DNA from: Shewanella kaireitica
Lineage (GTDB): Bacteria; Pseudomonadota; Gammaproteobacteria; Enterobacterales; Shewanellaceae
Length of the DNA: 64,000 nt
Direction of reading: 5' to 3'
Assembly: GCF_023284045.1 (NCBI RefSeq)
Contig: NZ_JAKIKQ010000014.1
Location: 86,277-150,276, forward strand
The position numbers were made by a program, and so were the translations under genes. Shown here in pieces: positions 17,051 to 25,171 of this stretch. Within the stretch, counting starts at the first letter, position 1; each line of letters opens with the position of its first letter. The notes beneath the pieces were generated by a model that did no database searches, was not told the DNA's origin, and saw only the letters and a list, made by a program, of their open reading frames with translations.

Positions 17051-17614
17051 ATGAGTGACCTGCAAATTACTATTCAAGTGATCATGGCTGGCGTGTTTTT
17101 CTCTTTTGCAATAGTCTTTGATTTGTCTAAAGAACGAATACCAAATTGGCTTTGTCTCATAGCCATTTTCTCAGGATTTGCAATCAATAGTTACTTTGCT
17201 CAGTTGAGCGGCTTACTTATTGCGTTTATTGGTTTTACTGCTGCTTTTGTGCTGTTATTTCCAACCTTTGTTTTGAAAATACTGGGTGCTGGCGATATCA
17301 AGCTTATGATGGGTATAGGGGCCATTATGGGGCCTACACTACTTCTTTGGAGTATTTTATATGCTGTTGTTGCCGGTGCTATTACAAGCATTATGTTAAT
17401 TGCTTGGAAAACGGGTATTACCGGTATAAAAATTACTGCTAAACGATATTGGGATTGTTTCTATTTAAGAACTTACTTTAAACCAGAGCAAGGTGAAGCC
17501 GCAGGACAAAAGGTTCCTTACGCACCCGCACTTGCACTTGGTTGGTTATGGGCGTGTAGTATCAACCCACAAATAAATCATTTATATACTACGATTAGCC
17601 AAAGTTATTTTTAG
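17051..17614 (+). CDS. tadV: Prepilin peptidase TadV/CpaA
   Basis: A 187-aa inner-membrane aspartic protease that cleaves Flp and the TadE/TadF pseudopilins. The two catalytic aspartates are visible: D24 in FDLSKERIPN and D82 in the GAGD motif (GAGDIKLMMG). It has about five to six hydrophobic helices and lacks the N-terminal methylase domain of PilD, as expected for the TadV class. It is the first gene after the post-flp hairpin, with AAGGACAG as Shine-Dalgarno. It precedes the AAA+ ATPase gene by 9 bp. Confidence 0.92.
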   Translation: MSDLQITIQVIMAGVFFSFAIVFDLSKERIPNWLCLIAIFSGFAINSYFAQLSGLLIAFIGFTAAFVLLFPTFVLKILGAGDIKLMMGIGAIMGPTLLLWSILYAVVAGAITSIMLIAWKTGITGIKITAKRYWDCFYLRTYFKPEQGEAAGQKVPYAPALALGWLWACSINPQINHLYTTISQSYF

Positions 17615-17623
17615 AGGTGATTT

Positions 17624-18946
17624 ATGCAACAAGATTCCCACTTAAAACAACTTTCTCCTGAATTTAAGGTCAGTTCAATATCTGCTGGACCAGGGGGCCT
17701 AGCACCAAGACCCACGAGCATTGAACATACTGGATTGTCTGAGTCTCTTTTACTCGACCTGTTATTAAAGCACTTATTAAATGGTGGCGTGCTAACTAAA
17801 GAGCAAATGGTCAAGTTGATGGGCGTGACTGGCGGCATTATTCAATACTTATTGGACGCTGCAAAAACCCTTGCCTGGGTAGAAAATAGACAGACAACCG
17901 CTGATGGACAAATGCGTTACGCACTAAGTATGGGCGGAGAACTACATGCTAAACAAGCTTTGTCCCGCAATGGCTACCTTGGATTAGCGCCAGTGCCTCT
18001 AGCTCAATATAATACTGTGTGCAGGAAACAGTCTAGTCGCGCAAATCCCATAACATTTGAGATGCTTGAGAAAGGATTGTCAGCACTAGTGCTGCCAAAG
18101 GATTTATTATTCAAAATAGGTCCTGCTATGAATTCAAGCCGTCCTGTACTCATTTATGGCCCACCAGGTACTGGTAAAAGTTATTTGTGCCGTCACCTTA
18201 ATCTCACCATTGGCGATGATGTTTTAATCCCTTACGCTTTGGCAATCGGTAACGAAGTTATTCAAGTTTATGATCCCGAGTTGCATCATAGAGTTGTTGG
18301 GGATACTGCACCTGCAAGTTTAGATCTCGCAAAAGGGCATGATCCACGTTGGTTAAGATGTAAACGGCCGTTACGGATCACTGGTGGTGAACTTACTGCT
18401 GAAATGTTGGAAGTGCAGTTTGATAGTCATAGTCGGACCTATATGGCTCCACTGCAGTTAAAAGCAAACAACGGGATATTGCTTTTAGATGATTTAGGTA
18501 GACAAAAAATCAGTGCTAAGCAGTTGTTTAACCGGTGGATCATTCCCATGGAAGAGCGAAGGGATTTTCTTAGTTTACAGTCCGGTGAACATTTTGAGAT
18601 CCCTTTTGAACTAATTCTACTTTTTTCTACTAACCTTGATCCTAAGGAGTTGGTAGATGAAGCATTTTTAAGACGCTTAGGATACAAGATTCATTTTGAT
18701 GCACTAGATGAGCAATTATATCGAAAAATATGGTTTCAGGTGTGTGCCGATTTAAACCTAAATTGTACAGAAGAAGTTTTTCAATACTTGTTGATTGAAT
18801 TTCATCAGAGATATAACAAGCCACTAATACCTTGTTACCCAAGAGACTTGTTAGGGATTATGTCAGATCAAATAAGTTTTATGGAGTTTGAATCTGTAGT
18901 CACTCCTTCTTTGATTGATTCTGCATGGTCAATCTATTTTGTTTAA
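17624..18946 (+). CDS. AAA+ ATPase with winged-helix-like N-terminus in the Tad operon
   Basis: A 440-aa protein. Residues about 38-115 look like a winged helix (LTKEQMVKLMGVTGGIIQYL followed by a wing-like segment). The ATPase core has Walker A GPPGTGKS (residues 179-186), Walker B LLLDDLGR (about 285-292), a sensor-like LLFSTNLDP and an arginine-rich FLRRLGYKIHF. It has no signal peptide or membrane helix. It is not part of the canonical Tad set (TadA is the pilus ATPase). Its place between tadV and cpaB, with 9-bp and 32-bp gaps, makes it a member of this operon. A remodelling or regulatory role in pilus biogenesis is inferred. The exact AAA+ clade was not resolved; MoxR-like or ISTB/DnaC-like are possible. 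Confidence 0.82.
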   Translation: MQQDSHLKQLSPEFKVSSISAGPGGLAPRPTSIEHTGLSESLLLDLLLKHLLNGGVLTKEQMVKLMGVTGGIIQYLLDAAKTLAWVENRQTTADGQMRYALSMGGELHAKQALSRNGYLGLAPVPLAQYNTVCRKQSSRANPITFEMLEKGLSALVLPKDLLFKIGPAMNSSRPVLIYGPPGTGKSYLCRHLNLTIGDDVLIPYALAIGNEVIQVYDPELHHRVVGDTAPASLDLAKGHDPRWLRCKRPLRITGGELTAEMLEVQFDSHSRTYMAPLQLKANNGILLLDDLGRQKISAKQLFNRWIIPMEERRDFLSLQSGEHFEIPFELILLFSTNLDPKELVDEAFLRRLGYKIHFDALDEQLYRKIWFQVCADLNLNCTEEVFQYLLIEFHQRYNKPLIPCYPRDLLGIMSDQISFMEFESVVTPSLIDSAWSIYFV

Positions 18947-18978
18947 AGACAATAATCTACATGTTGTAGGAGCTCTAA

Positions 18979-19782
18979 ATGAATAATAAAACCCTTTTAT
19001 TTGTTGTTTTATCATTAGTATTTGGCGTTACTGCGGTTTACCTTGCCCAGAACTGGCTAAAATCTAACACGAAAGAGGAAGTTGTAACCTCTAGTGGAAC
19101 GGTAATCACTATGGCGACCGAAGTTCCTTTAGGAGCAATATTACAACGTAAACACCTTTCACTGACATCAGTTCCTGAGGCACTGATCCCCAAAGGAGCT
19201 GTAGTGGATTTAGCAGAGGCTGAAGGAAAGGTAGTTAAACAGAAACTCTATCCAGGTGAAGTGCTGCGATCTGAACGCTTAACTGCGAAGGGAGAGGGTA
19301 GTACGTTAGCAAGCTTGATTACTCCCACAATGCGAGCAGTTACCATTCGAGTTAACGACGTAGTCGGTGTCGCAGGATTTCTGTTACCAGGTAACCGAGT
19401 CGATATCATTAATATTTTTAAGAGCAGTGGCATTAAGACCGACATAGTGCTTTCTAATGTAAAGATATTGGCGATAGATCAGCGTGCTTCCAATGATGAG
19501 AACAAGCCTGTTTTAGTTAGGGCTGTCACTTTAGAACTTAGTCTCGATCAGGCTGAAATATTAATGATTGCTAAAAGTAGAGGTTCTTTACAACTTGCGC
19601 TACGTAATCCAAATGATAAAGCCGTCATTGAACTTGCTGAAGTTGAAGAAGCTGATATTAGAAAAGAAAAAGAAGTAAAACCACTGTTAGTGCAATCGGT
19701 CATGAGATCTGAGCCTAAAAATACAGATAAAATTCTTTTACTTAAAGGTATGAAAGAGCAAGAGATTAAAGTAAATAATTAG
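18979..19782 (+). CDS. cpaB: Flp pilus assembly protein CpaB/RcpC
   Basis: A 267-aa protein with an N-terminal membrane helix (TLLFVVLSLVFGVTAVYLA). A SAF domain follows (about residues 45-110, VPLGAILQRKHLSLTSVPEA), then the RcpC/CpaB C-terminal block (MRAVTIRVNDVVGVAGFLLPGNRVDII). It acts in the periplasm with the secretin and may contact peptidoglycan or gate the outer-membrane pore. TAGGAG precedes the ATG. It lies in the usual order just before the secretin gene. Confidence 0.92.
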   Translation: MNNKTLLFVVLSLVFGVTAVYLAQNWLKSNTKEEVVTSSGTVITMATEVPLGAILQRKHLSLTSVPEALIPKGAVVDLAEAEGKVVKQKLYPGEVLRSERLTAKGEGSTLASLITPTMRAVTIRVNDVVGVAGFLLPGNRVDIINIFKSSGIKTDIVLSNVKILAIDQRASNDENKPVLVRAVTLELSLDQAEILMIAKSRGSLQLALRNPNDKAVIELAEVEEADIRKEKEVKPLLVQSVMRSEPKNTDKILLLKGMKEQEIKVNN

Positions 19783-19828
19783 ATAGTACTTAACAAGTGC
19801 AATGCATAGTGTTTGACAGGAGAACAAC

Positions 19829-21265
19829 ATGCCACTCTTTAGGAAATATTCATTTTTATGTTTGTTAGCACTGCTTTTTACTTCACTCGTTAATGCTGGA
19901 GGGCCGACCGCAAAAGTTAGAAGTGACATTCAAAAAATACCAATATTCAAGTCACGAGTTCTTATGCTTAAAGAGCCTGTACATAGAGTTTCTGTCGGTA
20001 ATCCTAGTATTGCTGATATTAAGCTGTTGCCCAATGATGAGTTGTATATTTTGGGGAAACAGCTTGGCAGTACCAATATCATGATATGGGATAAGAATGA
20101 GCAACTTTCGAAGATAATGGATATCGAGGTTACCCATGATCTTAATGGATTGAAAACTAGATTACATGAGTTTTTGCCAACTGAGAAGCTGGGTGTTCAG
20201 ACTTCACAAGGACAACTACTTTTAAGTGGTCAAGCTTCTAACCTGCAAAAAATGAATACAGCAGTAGAATTAGCGCAAGGATATGCAGAGGCCGCTGCCG
20301 GAGGAACCGCTCCAAGCCGTGTATTAAATATGATGACTATTGGTGGCGATCACCAAGTGATGTTAGAAGTCGTTGTAGCAGAAGTTCAGCGTAATGTTGC
20401 TCGCCAATTTGACTCCAAGTTCTTTATTTTCAATCAGGGGGACAATCTTGCGGGTGGTGTTATTGGCGGTGGAGGTGGTTTTGACCCTGGTGGAATTGGA
20501 GGTGTAGACGGCAAGGGGCTTTTTGCCCAGTATGTGAATGGTGATCTTTTAATGAACTTTGCGCTGGATGTTGCTAAGCAAAATGGACTTGCAAAAGTGT
20601 TGGCTGAGCCCAATGTGACCGCAATGAGCGGGCAATCTGCTGAGTTCCTATCAGGTGGTGAATTTCCTATTCCTGTACCTGGAGATGATGGCAACACAAC
20701 GGTTCAGTACCGTGATTATGGCGTAGGTGTTAAATTTGTACCTACTGTTCTTGACTCAGGCCAAATTAATCTAAACCTAAATGTTGTTGTGAGTGAGATT
20801 AGTACAGCAAATGGTTTCTCAATTTCAGGTAATACGTCTAGCTCTTTAATTGTTCCCTCACTAACTAAAAGAAGTACAGCAACCACAGTTGAATTAGCTG
20901 ATGGGCAAACTATTGCCATTAGTGGATTAATCAGTGACACATTAAGAGAAAATATTGATAAGTTACCTGGACTTGGCGACGTCCCCGTTCTGGGACAATT
21001 GTTTACCAGTAAAAGTTTTCAAAATGGTCAAAGTGAGCTGGTCATTCTGGTCACACCTCGATTAGTCAGGCCATTCAATAGAAAAGACATATCGCTACCA
21101 ACAGATGGATTTGTATTGCCCTCTGACGTCGAATTCTATTTGTTAGGTAAGTTATCGCACAAAGAAAAAAACGAAGGTACTAGCGATACTCCATATCAAC
21201 CAGCAGAATCAGATGCAAAACTAGATGATACCGGCACTCAACAGAAGTATGGGCATTCACTTTAG
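19829..21265 (+). CDS. cpaC: Tad secretin CpaC/RcpA
   Basis: A 478-aa outer-membrane secretin through which the Flp pilus leaves the cell. Signal peptide ending SLVNA. N-terminal pilus/BON-type domain with VLMLKEPVHRVSVGNPSIAD and LGSTNIMIWD. Secretin core from about residue 170, with LEVVVAEVQRNVARQFDSKF, AEPNVTAMSGQSAEFLSGGE and the terminal VPVLGQLFTSKSFQNGQSEL. A glycine-rich stretch (VIGGGGGFDPGGIGGVDG) sits in the gate region. A TTGACAGGAG stretch precedes the ATG. Order and spacing match other tad loci. Confidence 0.93.
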   Translation: MPLFRKYSFLCLLALLFTSLVNAGGPTAKVRSDIQKIPIFKSRVLMLKEPVHRVSVGNPSIADIKLLPNDELYILGKQLGSTNIMIWDKNEQLSKIMDIEVTHDLNGLKTRLHEFLPTEKLGVQTSQGQLLLSGQASNLQKMNTAVELAQGYAEAAAGGTAPSRVLNMMTIGGDHQVMLEVVVAEVQRNVARQFDSKFFIFNQGDNLAGGVIGGGGGFDPGGIGGVDGKGLFAQYVNGDLLMNFALDVAKQNGLAKVLAEPNVTAMSGQSAEFLSGGEFPIPVPGDDGNTTVQYRDYGVGVKFVPTVLDSGQINLNLNVVVSEISTANGFSISGNTSSSLIVPSLTKRSTATTVELADGQTIAISGLISDTLRENIDKLPGLGDVPVLGQLFTSKSFQNGQSELVILVTPRLVRPFNRKDISLPTDGFVLPSDVEFYLLGKLSHKEKNEGTSDTPYQPAESDAKLDDTGTQQKYGHSL

Positions 21266-21281
21266 AATTGGAGAAAATATT

Positions 21282-21572
21282 ATGAAATTAAAATCTGAAG
21301 GTTTTGCTCGGTTAACAATGTTTATTTCAGGGTTAATCATTACCACAGGCTGTACTCAAGTTAATGATTTTCCTATGGGTGAGAGTCATTACCAGATTAA
21401 GCAAGTACAAATATTGGATCCGGATGCAGCAGAAAAAAACGACGGTATTATACTTAGTCTTGAAGGCAACTATGGTCGTAAGGTAATGCAGTCTTATAGA
21501 AATAGCTCTGTTGCACCTCAATCGTCCAAAAGTATGGGCTCGGTTACAGCGGGTAGTTCGAGCAGCAATTGA
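21282..21572 (+). CDS. Small lipoprotein of the Tad operon
   Basis: A 96-aa protein with a basic start, hydrophobic segment and lipobox-like TTGC (C24), then a polar, serine-rich tail. It has no recognised domain. The start at 21282 is chosen because GGAG (21270-21273) sits eight bases before it. An upstream in-frame start at 21225 would overlap the secretin and lacks a Shine-Dalgarno. It occupies the slot right after the secretin where other tad loci encode RcpB or the lipoprotein CpaD, but it is much shorter than either. A pilotin-like or accessory secretin role is a positional inference. Confidence 0.72.
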   Translation: MKLKSEGFARLTMFISGLIITTGCTQVNDFPMGESHYQIKQVQILDPDAAEKNDGIILSLEGNYGRKVMQSYRNSSVAPQSSKSMGSVTAGSSSSN

Positions 21573-21586
21573 ACTAGAGGCGGGTT

Positions 21587-22921
21587 ATGCGTGATTTAAA
21601 GCGTTTTCGCAAACCAATAATTCAAACTAAGAACAAGTTTCAATCCGGAGCTATTCTGGTCATGTTCACTATCGGTATCTTTGCCATTGTCGCATTTGCG
21701 GCACTTGCATTAGATGGTGGACACATGTTGTTAAGCAAAGGGCGCTTACAAAATGCTGTAGATGCAGCGGCTTTGAGTGCTGCAAAAGTCTTGCAAGATG
21801 GCGCAACATTATACGAAGCAAGAGAAGCCGCTTACGAAATCTTAGTTCAGAATCTAAACTTTAGTGAAAATGGCGAATTAAAAACCGCAGCCTCACTTGT
21901 AACACCTGATTTCAATGAAACTCAAGTAACTAGCCATCTTCAGATCGAATTCTCACAACTACCAGACCCTTTTACCGCCGTGCTCCTTGAAGGCAGTGAA
22001 TACGTAAGAGTTAAGGTTGAAGATGTACCTTTATCAAACTTTTTAGCAGACATATTAAATTTTAGTAAACATATTCGAGCCTCTGCTGTTGCGGGTCGAA
22101 GTCAAGACTTACTGTGTGTTAATAAAGTTGTACCTTTATTAGTCTGTGGTGATCCTGGTTCATCTGCGGAAGATAACTACGGATTGGCAACAGGGCTGCA
22201 TGTTATGAAAGTCGGATCTGGCGCACCAAGTGCTAATGGTGCCGGTAACTTTCAGCTAATTAGTCTTAACGGAGATCGTGGCGGTAGTGACTTACGCGAT
22301 GCTTTCTCTGGAACATATTCACCGGATCAGTGTGTCGGCGCCGGAATTACTGCAACGACCAAAACGGGTAATACTGTGGGCCCGGCTGCACAGGGGATGA
22401 ATACCCGATTTGGTGAGTGGGGGCAAGCAGGTACCAATAGTGTCGATAATCCAAGAGACACCAATATATGCGAAGGAACTCCAGTAACAATAGGCGAAGT
22501 GCAATCAGAAGTTGACGGCGTACCAGTTGTTGACGATAAAGGAAAACCTGTGATGGAAACTATCATTACCAACTCTGATGGTGCGTACTCATGGAGTCAG
22601 TATGACAGTGATAATCATTCTGAAACGCCACAGGCTTGCGCGACTACCTCTGATCCTAATGCTTTAGCTAACAGAAGAGAGTTAAATGTAGTTGTTGGGG
22701 TTTGTGACCCAAATCAAAATGGTTCTTATGATATCGATATTATTGGAACGGCATGTTTTTTTCTTACTCAGCAGGTGGGCGGCAATGGTCAAAGTTCCTA
22801 CATCGTTGGGGAGTTTTTAAGTATCTGTAAGAATACAGGTACTGCTTCTTTAGACCCCGCTTATGTAGGCGATAGTTCAACCATCGTTTTATACTGGGAT
22901 CCAGATAGCCCAGACTCCTAG
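21587..22921 (+). CDS. tadG: TadG-like pilus assembly protein
   Basis: A 444-aa protein with the Tad_N signature: a short cytoplasmic start, then GAILVMFTIGIFAIVAFAAL and LDGGHMLLSKGRLQNAVDAA, as in TadG/CpaO. The rest is periplasmic and rich in Asp, Asn and Cys, with several cysteines that could form disulfides (CVGAGI, NICEGTP, CATTSD, VCDPNQNG). I did not recognise a von Willebrand A domain, which some longer TadG proteins have. It probably links pilus base and cell wall. It is immediately followed by two more pseudopilin genes. Confidence 0.85.
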   Translation: MRDLKRFRKPIIQTKNKFQSGAILVMFTIGIFAIVAFAALALDGGHMLLSKGRLQNAVDAAALSAAKVLQDGATLYEAREAAYEILVQNLNFSENGELKTAASLVTPDFNETQVTSHLQIEFSQLPDPFTAVLLEGSEYVRVKVEDVPLSNFLADILNFSKHIRASAVAGRSQDLLCVNKVVPLLVCGDPGSSAEDNYGLATGLHVMKVGSGAPSANGAGNFQLISLNGDRGGSDLRDAFSGTYSPDQCVGAGITATTKTGNTVGPAAQGMNTRFGEWGQAGTNSVDNPRDTNICEGTPVTIGEVQSEVDGVPVVDDKGKPVMETIITNSDGAYSWSQYDSDNHSETPQACATTSDPNALANRRELNVVVGVCDPNQNGSYDIDIIGTACFFLTQQVGGNGQSSYIVGEFLSICKNTGTASLDPAYVGDSSTIVLYWDPDSPDS

Positions 22922-22931
22922 GGACATTGAG

Positions 22932-23411
22932 ATGAGAACACGAAGAAATTATACAGAACAATCTGGGGTCGCAGCCGTTGAGTTTACGTTACTTATCCCT
23001 ATTTTCCTGTTGTTAATATTTATTACCGCAGAGTTAGGGCGGGGTATATATCAATATAGTCATTTGACAAGAATGGTCAGAGATGCTGGTCGGCACCTAT
23101 CTCAAACAGTTATCACTACGGGTAATGGAATCCCCTCTACATTGACTGATGCTAACTGTGACGGATGTATCTCAGATACGAAGCACCTGTTAGTTTACGG
23201 CGCTAATACAGGAAGCAGCGCGCTACTGTCCGGAATTAGTATCACCGATGTCAGCATTGCAGAAATGCCCGCTGATAGTGGCATCATGGTTATTACTGTT
23301 GACTATGATTGGACGCCAATATTTTTTGATAAGTTACAAGGTTTTGGTTTTGGTGATGGAATTGATTTAAGTTTTAATTTGAGTGCTAAATATGCAATGA
23401 GGGCAATATGA
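22932..23411 (+). CDS. tadE: Pseudopilin TadE
   Basis: A 159-aa TadE-like minor pilin. The prepilin-like N-terminus is YTEQSGVAAVEFTLLIPIFL: a glycine cleavage site, then VAAVEF with the conserved Glu, followed by a hydrophobic helix and ELGRGIYQYSHLTRMVRDAGR, the usual TadE continuation. It is processed by TadV and needed for pilus assembly. Its stop overlaps the next start by four bases (ATGA). Confidence 0.88.
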   Translation: MRTRRNYTEQSGVAAVEFTLLIPIFLLLIFITAELGRGIYQYSHLTRMVRDAGRHLSQTVITTGNGIPSTLTDANCDGCISDTKHLLVYGANTGSSALLSGISITDVSIAEMPADSGIMVITVDYDWTPIFFDKLQGFGFGDGIDLSFNLSAKYAMRAI

Positions 23412-23854
23412 AGCGTGTTCGTGGACTCTATGCGGTTGAATTTTCTATCGTGGCGAGTGTTTTCTTTTTGCTTTTATTTAGTGCTATAGAAGTGGGAAGA
23501 CTGCTTTACACCTATAATGTACTGCATGAAGCAGCACGAAGGGCTGCTAGAGTCGCAGTTGTGTGTTTAATTACTGATGACACTCGCAACTTGGGTCTTT
23601 TCAATGGAGCATCCTTGGTTCCAAATTTAAATGTAGCTAACTTAAAGATTAGTTACTTAGATATTGATGGTACAGCGTCAACAGACTTAACCTATGGCAG
23701 TGACATTAAATTAGTCAGGGCTGAAATTATAAACTATCAACATCAGTTCATAGTCCCAGGGCTTTTTATTACTCTTAATTCTCCAATATTTTCTTCGACC
23801 TTGCCTAGAGAAAGTTTAGGTGTGTTCAAAGGTGGCTCTACCAACTGCAGTTGA
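23408..23854 (+). CDS. tadF: Pseudopilin TadF (second TadE-like protein)
   Basis: A 148-aa protein with RVRGLYAVEFSIVASVFFLL at the N-terminus (cleavage after G, AVEF with the conserved Glu) and EVGRLLYTYNVLHEAARRAAR after the helix. It is the second TadE-family gene of the pair and overlaps the first by four bases, so the two are probably made in equal amounts. TadE and TadF are told apart here mainly by order. An 83-bp gap follows before tadZ. Confidence 0.82.
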   Translation: MKRVRGLYAVEFSIVASVFFLLLFSAIEVGRLLYTYNVLHEAARRAARVAVVCLITDDTRNLGLFNGASLVPNLNVANLKISYLDIDGTASTDLTYGSDIKLVRAEIINYQHQFIVPGLFITLNSPIFSSTLPRESLGVFKGGSTNCS

Positions 23855-23937
23855 TTTTTTATCTAAATAAAATCATAACTTAGAAAATAATAGCTATAGT
23901 CAATGTAAGTGAATTTAATTAGGGAGGCAGGAGGCAG

Positions 23938-25170
23938 ATGGACAATCCGCTAGAACTTTGCGTTGCGAATATTAATGGTGAGCCTAAATCAGTGACGCCT
24001 ATGCTATTACCTTTTCCTGTTAATGCAATTGTTGCGGTTAAAGATCTTTCAAACTTAGAACCATCGGTATCTCTACTTAGCGAAATAGAGCGTTTGTCTT
24101 GCTCTGCGAATTCCTATTTAGAAGAGCTTAAAAATGATCCGAATAATGATATCAACCTAATACTGTTACATTTACCTAATGATGAACGTGAAGCAAAACA
24201 GGCGCTCGGTTACGCAGCTAACTATGGTGCTGATATTATTTTGTTAGGCAAAGATACACCGCCAAGTATTTTACGGTTGGCTTTTCAGTATAAGGTAAGT
24301 GACTTTATTGCCAATGACGCGCCTATAGAAGAGATATATGGAGCAATATTAAAGGTTTCAAATCGCTTAATAGATGAGGCTGAACTTGCACCTGTTTTAG
24401 CCGTCGTGAATGGAAAAGCGGGTTCAGGGGCAAGTTTCATTGCTGCAAGTATAGCGAGCGTAGCAGCACAAAGAGAAAGTTACGATGTCTGCTTACTCGA
24501 TACCGATCTGCATCATGGTTCTTTAGCTCATATTTTAGGTATGGAGTCTAATTATTCTATCTGTGATGTTCTTTGGTCATTAGAAGAGCTGGATGAGGTT
24601 GCCCTGAAAAGCACTATGACAACCCATAAAAATTTGAATTTATTGACATCCAAACCGTTTGAGTTGCTTTCTATGAACAGTGAACTGGATCTCAGTAAAA
24701 CGACTGATTTAGTCAGAAAGTGCCGTCAATATTATAAGCAAGTTATATTGGATTTTTCTAGAGGCCCGGAGCTATGGAACGAGAATCTGTTACTCGATGC
24801 TAAAATTTTAGTTATTACTCAGCAAAATATTATGCACTTGCGCCAAACTAAAGATTTAATTAAACAATTAACCAATCAAATGGGGATCGCCCGCGATAAT
24901 ATAAACTTGGTAGTTAACCGGTATGACAAGCAATCGGATATTAAAATCGCTGACGTAAAACAAACTATTGGCATTGACTCGGTTTTTACTATTGTTAATG
25001 ACTACAAGTTATCGAGCGAATGCGTTGAAATAGGACAATCAATAACTGAAATAGCTAAGAAACAGAAGATGTTACAAGATATTCAGTATCTAGTAACTAA
25101 GTTAATGCCGCTTGATAAAGTAGAAAGTATAAAAAAGGCGGGTTTTTGGGGGCGATTACTAGGAAAATGA
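23938..25170 (+). CDS. tadZ: TadZ/CpaE ParA-like localisation ATPase
   Basis: A 410-aa cytoplasmic protein. The N-terminal receiver-like domain (about 1-140) includes GYAANYGADIILLGKDTPPS. A MinD/ParA-like domain follows, with a P-loop at residues 159-166 reading GKAGSGAS instead of the usual KGGxGKT/S, then CLLDTDLHHGSLAHILG and VILDFSRGPELWNE. The missing P-loop lysine fits TadZ proteins, which are known for atypical Walker A boxes and mainly mark the pole for pilus assembly. A strong GGAGG lies before the ATG. The stop is one base from the tadA start. Confidence 0.9.
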   Translation: MDNPLELCVANINGEPKSVTPMLLPFPVNAIVAVKDLSNLEPSVSLLSEIERLSCSANSYLEELKNDPNNDINLILLHLPNDEREAKQALGYAANYGADIILLGKDTPPSILRLAFQYKVSDFIANDAPIEEIYGAILKVSNRLIDEAELAPVLAVVNGKAGSGASFIAASIASVAAQRESYDVCLLDTDLHHGSLAHILGMESNYSICDVLWSLEELDEVALKSTMTTHKNLNLLTSKPFELLSMNSELDLSKTTDLVRKCRQYYKQVILDFSRGPELWNENLLLDAKILVITQQNIMHLRQTKDLIKQLTNQMGIARDNINLVVNRYDKQSDIKIADVKQTIGIDSVFTIVNDYKLSSECVEIGQSITEIAKKQKMLQDIQYLVTKLMPLDKVESIKKAGFWGRLLGK

Positions 25171-25171
25171 T

